Source: Panax quinquefolius (lineage: Eukaryota; Streptophyta; Magnoliopsida; Apiales; Araliaceae). Taken from it: 64,000 nucleotides of DNA. Numbering within the stretch: position 1 is the first letter of the stretch; each line of letters opens with the position of its first letter. The stretch lies in the NCBI GenBank assembly GCA_020205615.1, contig CM035160.1:6550437-6614436 (forward strand), written 5' to 3'. Shown here one piece after another: positions 47,901-59,900 of this stretch. The notes beneath the pieces are model-generated. The model searched no databases, was not told where the DNA came from, and saw only the letters and a list, made by a program, of their open reading frames with translations. The translations under genes and the position numbers were made by a program.

Positions 47901-50900
47901 TTCAGACTGAACTAACGAGTCTCTAACTTGAACGGTGACTACAAGGCGGTTCTGTTCAACGCCAAAAATTCCAGTGATTTCTTTAATGGTGGGAGGGCTG
48001 AATCCTTCTGGTAAGGAGGAATTAAAGGGTGTAATCAAACCATAGGTAGAAGCGATTAGCGAGGATTTCAAGCGACCATTGGTGTCGAGGAGCGGAATTG
48101 GGACGAGAATAGGAGAGGGATGATCGAAAAATTTGATAGAATTTGTTGTTGTTGATGTGTGTTTGATTTAGATGGGATGATTGTGGCTGAAATTGGTTTG
48201 GTACAATGGAATTTTTGTGGGGGAAATTGGGGATTGAGAGCAATTGCCTGGTGGCGAAGAGAAGGTGAAGAAACAGGAGAGGAATTAGTTGATGAAGAAG
48301 ATATAGAAAAGACTTGAACATCCTTCCAAATCCATACGTGTGCCTTAGCCGGTCACTTTTGACCGGTTAACTGAAGAAAGTGTGTCTTTTGTTATGTATA
48401 ACTGAAATCTGGGGTGTACTTAGACACTTTTTTTAGTTTGGGGTGCAAACGTCAATATTTGTGTAAAGTTTGGGGTGCAAAGTGTCTATTAGTCAACTTT
48501 TTAATTTATAGCAACCAGGATCGCATCCTATAGGGATCATCGAGTCAATAGCAATAAGTCCCATTTGAAGAGACTCATCATATACTAAACATCGTAAAAT
48601 AATATTGAGAGTGGGAGATTTAATTAACCGATATTCAGAAGCTGAAATTTCACCAATACCATCAATAGGTTTAACCAAGGCATTTACAATTACAACACTA
48701 CCCAAATAGGCCTCACTCACGGGTATCTGAGCAATTCTTGTTGTTACTTTTACAGAACTAACTTGTATCAGCAAATCATCGCCCATTAATACAACGATTG
48801 AGACGGGGTAATTCATATATTTTAGTCATGGTTCGAAATTGCGTTCGAGGCGTAAGCCTCGAGACGCGCCTCAAAGCGAGACGGTAATTTGCTATGGCGA
48901 GGCTTAGGCCTCAAAGGAAAATCTGAGCTTCATACTCGTTAAGTAGAGGCTTACGCGTCAATCGTTTACGCTCAAGCGTGTAGCCTTGATTTGAATTAAA
49001 AAAATCCCAAGAAATTGTGAATCTCTTTTAACTGTGAAACAAATGTTAATCTATAGTTGCTTTAAGGATTATATGAAATTTCAAAGTGATGGATATTCGT
49101 TTGGTTGATGAATGGAAGGACACTTATATGCAAAACAAGTGAAGGAGGTGAGATAATCTGTCACTCGTCGTTCATTGATCGTGAATGTTCTAGTAGCACT
49201 TGTTCATTTCCTTGATCCTTCTTTTGAATATTAAAAGACATACTTTGGCATAATATTTTTTGATTTTGTAAGTAACAAATTTTAATATTTGATACTACAA
49301 CATGATATTTTTAATTTTATTTATCTATTGGAAAAAGCACCTTTTCCCCACTGTGGTCGTCGTGTTTTAAGCATTGAACCACTGTACTTTAAAATAATTC
49401 AATTGGCGCACTGTGTTTTTAAAAAATTGTTAATCAAGCCATTCTGTCCAATTTTGTTCACGGGCGTTAAGAAATTGGATCAATTTTTTTACGTGATGTT
49501 TGAAGAAAAAAACAAGTTATTTCCTACGTTGCAAGCCAGTCAATCAAATTCCTAGTACTTGAAAATTTGTGGGATCCAACAAGCGAACTTACTCATCTCC
49601 GCCTTCACTTTCTTCCTCCCTCCGCTTAGCTTCACTTTCTACCTCCGCTTTCTCTTCTTCATTTGGTTTAAGCGTTGCGATATCTCTCATACAGCCGCCC
49701 TCATCACCGCCCTTTGCTCCTCCTCCTCCGCTTCACATCCGCTTAGGTGTCCTTCACGCCGCTAGCTTCGCTTGATCTCGATATCCCGATCGTCACATGT
49801 ATTTACCTAGTGGAGAGTAATAGACCTTGCCTAGAAGCGAACATAAGGAACAAAAACTTCGGCCATCATTGGAAGGGTGAGATCAAGTCGAATAGTTGGG
49901 CTTTTTTTCAATTCCTCGGCGAGGAGTCAGGGGCGGGAGGAGGCGGCGGCGCCGATGGTGGCGAGGAGGTTGCGTGATGAGGAGAGAGGGAGGAGTTTGG
50001 TGGGGAGGGAGTTTGGGGAGGGGATTTTGAGTATTTCAACATGTAGTCGTGTTTTTTGTTTTTGTTTTAGCTTAATAAAGTAGCGACAAGAATCGCTCCA
50101 AAGAACCACCACTCCATTCCATTCTAACTACCGAAAAGGGTGTTCTTCATCTTCTTCATCTTCTTTATCTGTGTACGCTGTATTAAAAGATTAAAGGTGT
50201 GTGTATCTATCTATAGATCTAGTTTTCCTTTACGATAACTACATCTTTTTTGTTTTTTTTTGTTATTTGGTTTGTTTTAGGTTTTATTTTGTTTATATTT
50301 TTTTGTTTTAGTAGGTTTTAATAGGGTTTTTTTTTGTTTTATGTTTTAGGTTTTAATAGTATGTTTTTTTTAGTTTGTTATGTTTTAGTATGATTTGGGT
50401 TTTTGATTTAGTATGTTTTATGTTTTGTTTTTGGGTTTTTTATTTTTGTTTGGTTATGTTTAATGATTTAAAGAGATAAAGGAATAGAAAAAATTATAAA
50501 GAAAATGAATTAAAATATTTATTTTAATTTTATTACTATTTTAATCATTTTTTGCCACATAATTAAATTTTATTTTATTTATTTTTTGTGTTTCCACGTA
50601 AGAAAATAAATATTTTTTGATTTTTTTTCAATGCCACATCTGAAAATATTTGACGTTCTTGGACGGAATGACCTAATTATTTTTTTTTTAAAAACAAAGT
50701 GGTCAAATTGAATTTTTTAAAGTACAGTGGCTCAATGTTTAAAACACGACGAACACAGTGGGATAAAGGTGTTTTTCCCCATTTATCTATCTATTATATA
50801 ATAGATAATGGGTGAGGAATAAAATTAACTGTATTCTTAAGACGGTACCACATGTAACTTTCTTTTTCGCTCCTATATTTTATTTTATTTTAAAAAATTC

Positions 50901-53900
50901 TCACATTTTATAATTTAATTTATTGTATATATGTGTATCACAAATACTAGTGGATTTAAATCAAAGTGGCGAGGAGCGAAAGGCGCAAAAATGTAAAAGA
51001 AAAGGACAAGATTGTAGAAATAGGAATATGCCTCCTCCCATAAGAAGATGCGGGCCTCATTTGGTTATTTATGTCTTTTATAACCTTGATTATAATGATG
51101 GATTATTTTATGATTTTATTAGCATTTTTTAATAATTTTTTGAGGACTTTTAGGTTTTCAAATCAAGGTTTACGCCTCGTCTTGTATGGAGAAAAACATG
51201 GCGTACTGTTTTTAGCTTTTTCGAACATTGATTTTAGTCACTTTATGTCAAGATTGCAGGAAGATTACTTAATTCCAGGTTAAAAAAAATGGCAAAACTA
51301 AAATCCCTTTGTAGTTGACACGTTTTACTTATTACACCATTAAACTTTTAAAAATTCAAATTAGCCTATTGAACTTTGTAGTTGTCCGTCGAATTTGTTC
51401 AGATTATTTCAAACAAAACTAAGGAAAACCCCATTATAGTTGGCATGTTTTACTTATTACATCCTTAAACTTTTAAAAATTGAAATTACCCATTGAACTA
51501 ATTAAAATTTTGAAATTACACCATTACGTTAATAAGATTGGATGGACGTCTATTATTTATCTATATGGCATCATGAAGAAAATAATAATATTAAAAAAGA
51601 GCTTAGAACAGTGACACTTGAAAGCAAATACTTTTTCTCCCATTCTTTTCTTTCTACATAATTAAGAAACCGCCTTCTTTGTCATCCACCATCACTATTG
51701 TAGACCACCACCACAGTAAGCCACCACCATCGACACCAACATAGAAATAATTGAACTAACTAACTTGGTAGAACCTTTAGTTCATAAACTTAACATCTCA
51801 TGGACTCCAAAGTGAAAACATTAGTTAAAATTTACAAACTAACCGGAATTATCCTATAGATTTGTACTTCAGATTTATGAAATTGATGAAATTAATGATG
51901 TTATTTGGCCAAATTAAATATACCCAAATTTGATTCTTTTTCTTGATATTCAATTTATTCAAATTACATCATTAATTTGATAAATTATATACACCACCAT
52001 TTTTATAGACTAGATAGAGGCAGAGGAGGGGTTTAGAACCCTAACTTCTTCATTTTATCAATTTTCTCTTCTCGATCCTCCTTCGCCTACTTTTTGCAAT
52101 CACAATTTCAAGCCCTAGTTGCCTCTATCAAAGGCCCGATTCTATTTACCAAAATATATCCCCAACATCCCAAATCAGCCTCTATTTGCCCAATCCAATT
52201 ACTAGCCCCAACCCCGTTGCAATATCAACCCATATAGCATAGATCAAAAAAATTGAGAAGAAGTGAACCAGCTAGCAGCGCACCTCACACCGTCGTTAAA
52301 AGCTTCAACACCAAAGGGGCTACCGCCACCATCCGCCAACGTCGCCACCACCACAATTGGCCTCCATTGTCGCCTCCGCCGCCGCCACATGGAGCCTCCA
52401 CCGTTGCCTCACCTTGTGCCACCGCCTTCTCCTACACTTGGTAGGTTTTCTCTCTCTGCTTATTTTATTTAGGCTTTGGAGACATGCTTGGGAGATGGGT
52501 TGATTTTACTGCCTAATCCACGTAGGAATGACACATGCCATTTTCTTTTCTTTTTTTCACTAGCCACGTCTGAAAAAATCTGAGTCAATTTGACAGACAT
52601 CTAATCTTATTAACGAAATGGTGTAATTTCAATTTTTAAAAGCTTAATGGTGCAATAAGTAAAAAGTGTCAACTATAGTGAGATTTTCCTGAAAAAAGCC
52701 AATTTGACGGGCGTCCAATCTTATTAACAGAATGGTATAATTTTAAACTTTTAATTAGTTCAATGAGGTAATTTGATTTTTTAAAAGTTTAATGGTGTAA
52801 TAAGTAAAACGTGTCAACTACATTGGGATTTTCCTTAGTTTTGCCCAAAAAAATACATATAAAATGAGGAAATGCTTAATTTAAATTAATATGTAATATA
52901 TATGTATTGTTATTATTCAATTTCGTTCTATTTCAATGACAACGTACAGTGACAAAAACCTTTCGATTTTTATGAAAAAGAAATGTAATCCCTTAAATAT
53001 TTCAAAATTCTATTACCCAGTAGATAATAGCCAAAAGCTACGTGAGCTATTTTGGAAAAGAATGAAAAGATTAAATAATAATTTCCAAGGTTTGACACTG
53101 TTTATGATGATCTTAGCCGTCCAAAAGTAACCCTCGATATCCCGATTCCTGTGAGCGAACTGGTGGCAGAAGAGAGTTTTGGAGTAATATTTCATTGATG
53201 CACCTTGGCTAGTAAAACACCTAGCTAATGCTTATCTAGTTTGAGGTCAGGTGACCACGTCACTTATCAAGAAAAAGGAAAAAAAAATCAGGTGACCACA
53301 AATGGATCCTGCACAACACAGGAAAGAGTTTAAGAAAGAAGGTAGAAGGGATTTATTGCTGTTGTGTAGTTTATAAATTCAGGTCATTGTTCACTTCTTG
53401 TTAGTTGGGATCTTATGGTCTTAATTGCACAATGGATTAATTGCCACGATCATTTCTCCTGAGTGGTTGATGGTCCCTTCCTTCTTTTCCTATTTTCTGG
53501 TATTTTCGGGGATATAGTTACGTGTATGGTAGGTCTCATTTGTATCATTTTTGTAACCTATAGTTGGATTCAGAAGAATTTTTCCATGTTGGCAATAATC
53601 ATATGTCACTTGAACTATCTAAGGTAGGTTTCATGGATTAATTGTAATCAACCCAGGTTTCGCATTGTCTACGATGGTTTCTCCTGCGCTAAAGTCAGTT
53701 CCCCAGTGTGACCCTATTTTGTGAGTCAGCTGGATGTTGGTGGCAGAAGAGGTTTCGGGGTAAAGCATCACTGACTCTCCTTGGTTTGTCAAACATCTTC
53801 GTTATTGATTATGTAGTTGAAGGTCACTTAATGACAGAATAACCCCACTCAAAATAGGAAGAGTCTTACGAATGAAGGTAGAAGGTAGATTGATACAGGG

Positions 53901-56900
53901 TTCTATATTCATCTATAAAAAAAATTCCAAATTTGATTTGATTGATTGTAACAGACCCCTTCAAGTATTAGACTATTCCTCAATCTGATATCAATCTTAT
54001 AAGAATCAGTGCGAAAAGTAGGGAGGAAAATTGCTGACAGGAGATGGTCGCATGGTCCTATTATGAAGCTCATCCAATACCTTTCGGTTGTTGATGTCAT
54101 GGACAGATTCACCATGATACCTTGCTATAGTCGACGGTGCAGCCAGATTTTCTGTTTAGCTTCTCGCTTGAGATCATTTGTTCACATTTCGTCAATTGGG
54201 AAAAGCTAGTGGTCATACTCTCTTGAAAGAAATCAATCAGGTTACTTGTATGAGGTTACCTCTCAGAGAGTAACTAACAACAATTGACTTGGTAGTCTGA
54301 CTTATATGATATGTTCTTATATTGCAATGGAATGAGGAATGATTATATTTATTACTCACTGATGATGAGATAGTTTCCAAGATCATTTCTCCTCCGAATA
54401 CAGGTCATTCCTACTTTTGTATGTCCTTTGGTGAATATAGTTACTTGCTTGATGGGTCACATTTATTTTTGATTGAACTCACTAATTTTGTTTTATAATC
54501 ATTTTTAGTGTATATTGCCAAAACTAGCAAACCCAACTAGTTTGGCACAAAAAGGCATTTTTTGAGTTGAGTTGGGTATTACCAGATCCACCAAAGTTAT
54601 GATTTATCAAGGTTTGAGATTGTTTATGATAATGTCCCCATCCTAATATCAAACCGTTTTTTGTGTCCATTCTTATGATTGAGCTGGTGGCAGAATAGGT
54701 TTTTGTAGGAAAACTATTTGATACCCCTAGTTGAGTATAAAAGATGTGCTTTATTGATTGAAAAAGAAGAGGGAGCATGTTACCGTAGAATCCTACTAAG
54801 AAGCCAAATGTGATCTTTATGAAATCATTGACGGCCTCTTGTAGTATAGTATCTTCCCTCAACTTGATATCAGTAGTCCTGTCGTGAAGCTTAGCGAATA
54901 GCTTTTGCTCCTTAAAACAAGGATATATTTTGATTTGATGTGCTCTTTCAGTTGAATTGGAATTGATTTTTTTTTGTAATTTTTTGGTCATATTGGATAA
55001 GTTCTAGTTATTTTAATTGTTCCTGGAATGGAAATGTTTTGAAAGAAAATTTCTATCCTTGTCATAACATAAGCTCCAGGAAATGGCGGTATTAACCTCA
55101 TGTGACCATGGGATTACCCTACACACGTTCTCTATTTCAGGGATTACCCTACACGTTCTCTATTTCAGGGGTTACCCTACACACATTCTCTATTTCAGGG
55201 GTTACTCCAGAAGAAGTAGGTTGAAGGACAATCAGTTTGGGGCCTTGCATTTACCTCTGGTTCATAGGGACCACCTTTTAGTTCTCATTACAGTTGTGCC
55301 TTTTATGTCTATGATTAAGGTTGAAACGAGATAATCTTTAGTAGATACTGGCTTGTCTCAGCACCTATTTCCTCAACGCAAACATAAAGTAATGCATGCA
55401 CATAATAGAAGTATGTTTGTACATCTTTGTCATAGTTAAAAGTAATTTATATTTTTCTCCAGGAAAAAGAGTGCTCTCAGATGCTTGGGCTTTGGATACT
55501 GCTCAGAAACCATATGCATGGCAGAGGCTCAATCCCGAAGGCGATAGACCTTCTCCTAGAATGTGAGTTATATTCTGGTCACGAAGTTACTGTTTGCTTT
55601 GCCGAATGGTGTGCTGAGAAAACTGTTTTAATTTAGAATTTCTCTTTTGTTGACTTGCACATGGAAAATGTAGGTTACCTAGTGACTTGTTAGGCACTTA
55701 TTCTAAGGTAGAGTGTAGATTTTTAATAGCTAATCTAATGTAGAACGTAGAATGTAGATGTTTAATACCTAATCTTTCTTTGATATTTTAACACCTTCCT
55801 TATTCTAGGTAAAACAAATTAAAGTGAAGTTGTCATTTCTCAAAGAGCTTCGTGTTCCTTACTGATCATCATTCTTTTTTTCCTCACAGCTTAATCTTTC
55901 TTTTCGTGGTCATAGCCTGTATCATGCACATTATCCCCAGAAGGAATAATATATCTCAATATTTACTCTAGAGGAACCTGAATTAGATATTTTGGTTGTA
56001 TGTAGCTGTGCCCTTTAATTTTCTAATATTTGTCCAGATTTTTGCTGTAATGTTCTAATTTGAGTGTTTCTCTGTTTCCAAATGGTATCAAACTTCTACC
56101 CCTGGCTGTGATGGCAAATCTTCAGTATACAATTCAATTCTTTCCCTTCTTCTTTCGTGCTGTACAATATTTGCCACTGCCAAACTTTAATTCATTTGGT
56201 CCACCTGGTAGCAGTTTTAGAGACTTAGCACACATCATTGATTTGTGTTGGAGTTACACAGTAATAAATTGCAGTGGTTCGGTCATTTGAAACTTTAATA
56301 GATCTGTAATCACTTGAATTAAATTTTTTCTCATGTCAACTACAAAATTATGAACACCTGTATTCTTACCAGCATACACTGTTAAGCTCTTTATGTTATT
56401 TTTTGTAGGTATGCAACAGCCAGTGCCCGTTCGGATGGCATGTTTTTGCTTTGTGGGGGAAGAGACACCTCCGGCATGGTATGGTTTATGGAAATGATGG
56501 ATTTGGCTCCCCTCCAGTACATTTTTCCATCAATTCTATCCCATTAGCTATTATTTTTATCTTAATATTTTTGTTAGTAATGATCAAACTGTAAATAGAT
56601 ACTTCATGATAATGAGATCAGTTTTACAAAAAAATAGAATTATTGAATGCTTTTTTACGGTTAAAAATGAACAAGAAATTTTAACCATTAAAATTGTAAT
56701 GAAAAATGTTTATATTCATCAAATGTTGAAAAAGTGTCTGATTACTTATATTTTGGAGTAATGATACAACTCAATACTATAAATCAAATGATAGGTGTTA
56801 TTAAATATATAAATTTTTGGTGTATTGGATGAAATTGGAGGGAAGCCAAGCCCTGAAATGATGATCCTTCCTAAAGAAACCTGACTGTGTTGAATCAACT

Positions 56901-59900
56901 TATGATTTCATAAATATGCTCAACAGTATATTTATTTATTTTTGGATTGAAATTATATATTACAGATATTTTACTTGATATGATTGTCTGTGACTGCTGA
57001 TTGTATATGCCCATCCGCAGCCACTGGCGGATGCTTATGGACTGCTTATGCATAGGAATGGCCAGTGGGAATGGACTCTTGCACCTGGGGTTTCTCCTTC
57101 ATCAAGGTATCAACATGCTGCGGTAAGTCTTGCTTGCTCATTTAGCAAGTTCTTTCGGCTTTCTTTCTTCTTCTTCTTCTTCCTCTTTTCTGCAGTTTTT
57201 GTTTTCTGTATGGATGTAATGTATTCTGACGATGTTCTTGAGGGGGTAAACTTTCTATAAATTGGGTATTATATAATAATGACTTCAGGTCCTGTTCTGT
57301 TAGGTTGACAGTTTAATCTTCTATTTATAGTTTTCGCTACCCAACTTCAGTTTACTTTGCTGGTATCAGGTATTTGTGGGTGCTAGATTGCATGTTACTG
57401 GAGGTGTTCTTAGGGGAGGACGAGGAGTTGACGGTGAAGCCGCTATTGCAGGTAAATATTTGGGATTAGGTTTTTAGTTAATTAGCATTGATGCTTGTGC
57501 ATATTGCTATTTGATAAATCCTAAACCATTCTCTTGTCAATGATATTTATGTTATGGAAGTATTGGATACTGCTGCTGGAGTTTGGTTAGATAGAAATGG
57601 ACTGGTTACTTCTCCACGCACCAGTAAAGGGCAGACTGAGCAAGATCCTTCTTTGGAGCTCATGCGTCGTTGTCGCCATGCAGCTGCATCTATTGGTGTT
57701 CGTATATATATTTATGGCGGTCTCAGAGGAGGTACTGTCTGTTAGTAGTAAATGCAGACGTGGATTGTCTAACTAAAACCTTAACTACATAAACAAGTAC
57801 TTCCTCCGTTTCTCAGAGTGCACCTTTTTTGGAGCGTTTTGGCACAGATTTTATGATGTGCCAAAAACATAATTTATATATATTTTACGGTCGCAGTATA
57901 TATGTATATTATATTTTCCATTATACTAAAGGTAGTTTAAGATATAATGTATCAAAGCATGTTGGTTTGTCTTAAAATCTTTGCAAAAAAGAAACAAAAG
58001 CAGGACACTTAGCGAAACGGAGATGGTATTCAAGGATGGAAGCAACAACTGTGTTGACTATTTTTTCTGTTAATATCTGTATGACCGTACTATTCCATGC
58101 TCTTGCAAGTTGTATCCTGTCCAGTTGATAGTAATAAAAGTTGAAGGGACTGATTTCAATTAGTTATCTAATCATATGGAAGCATTGTTACTATGATGTA
58201 ATCCATTTGATATTGTATCTACTGCCAACCCATTTACTTCCCAAATGTTTATTGATTGTTGATTGTTTTACAGGTTGTTTATATTTACTAGAATTGAAAC
58301 TATTTGAAGAGCCCATATGCTTATTGAAGTGAATCAAAAGGCATGCTTAGTTTAACATTTCTGTAACAGTATATTAGATTTTTTTTATAATAACGATAAC
58401 GTACAATTTAATCAGCTAAATAAAATTTAAGAATATTAGGTAGTAGTTGGGTTTTGGGAAAAGTTAGAAAGAGGTTGAAGGAGAAAGATGGTGTTAACTA
58501 AACATCCCAGATTCGGAGTGGCTCTTTACATGGTAAATGAACCGCATTAATAGGTTTCGAAATTTATAGGTGACATTGTAGGTAATTTTTACATGAAAAG
58601 TTACGGAAGTGTTTTTATGTACAGCTTAAGTGAAGCACCATGCCTTATCCACAAAACACTTCTCATGCGGCAATATAGTCCATTTAAGGTCAATTGTTTT
58701 ATAGGCTACATACATCCTTCCAGCTTTAAATCCAGACTTTAAAGGAAAAATATTAATATTATTCCTTATTATCTACTTAACTGGGTGAAAACCTAAGTAG
58801 TAATTATAGGGGTGTAATTAAGTTGATTTTAAAATTTTGGGCAAAGTGTAATAACTTCAAAAAATAGGGAATAAAAGGTAACATCTTTACAAATCTACTC
58901 AAGTTCTGTCATAAGAAATTCCCTTCTTCGGCCTTCAATTTTATTCGCTATACAGAAAGTGCTGATATTATTAATTATTTTCATTCTTTGGATTGATATC
59001 AATTTCCTCACATTTTTAATATAGGTCCTAGTTATTATCATCATGATCGAACTTAACCCAGCCTATTGTATCTCCATTGAAAAAAATATTGGAGATGATA
59101 ATCTGTTAGTATCTATAATTAAAGAATAACCGGTGGTCTTCAATTCATATTTCATATAGTAGAAAGCAGAAAAAAGAGAGAAGTACAACTCAAAAAATCA
59201 ATTAAGCTTGTACCAAAAAACCTTTTCTTTTCTTTTATTGTTCTTTTCTTTCTGTACTCCTTGGAACAGAATGCATTCAAACATTTCTTTGTGAGTATTT
59301 CATTCGTATGTTTCTGGAGTTCCTTTTTTTTTGTAGTGTACAAATATTAAAGAGTGGAGAAGAAATCATCTTCTAAATTAGGTCTGATGGTTTATGCTTT
59401 GAAATGGTATTCGGATGTTATGCATTTAAATTGTAATGGAATCTGGCATCTGGCATCATACTTACATTGTAGTGATAATACCGCCACTACATTTTCCCCC
59501 CTTCTTAGTTGGTTTCTTTCTTTGAATGATTGATGAGGCTTAGAAGAGTCGAGAGCAAGTTATGTGTGCTTCATTTTCCTTTTCCTTGTTTTGAGAAATA
59601 ACACGAGCTTTACTTTCCATGGTGCAGATGTTTTGTTAGATGATTTTCTTATTGCAGAAAATTCACCATTTCAGTCCGACACTAATTCTTCTGGCTCAAC
59701 TATGACAAGCCCCATAGTGAACCATTCCAATTCCACACTTAGTCCAGATGGCAGATCTCAGATTCCCTCATCTGGTGGCTCAAGGTTTATTATTATTACA
59801 TGTTTTAATTATAATTTTGACTTTTTTCTCTCTTTAATATAATGATGTCTTCATGTCAAAGAATCTTAACGTTCTTCATGGATTATTCTTCATTGGATTT

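Larger units (their letters stand above)
46273..48494. mobile_element. Long-TIR Mutator-like element (MULE-1) in intron 5
   Basis: About 190 bp of inverted terminal repeat: GACTAAAAGACAATTTGCACC at 46273 matches the inverse of the end at 48494, and the match continues to 47190/48343 (ACCGGTCAAAAGTGACCGG at the inner limit). Flanks are AACCTTTTA (46264-46272) and AACTTTTTA (48495-48503), an 8/9 match to a 9-bp duplication, the MULE size. No transposase is seen; the centre carries possible captured sequence. A hAT-like element sits in its left TIR. Confidence 0.85.
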
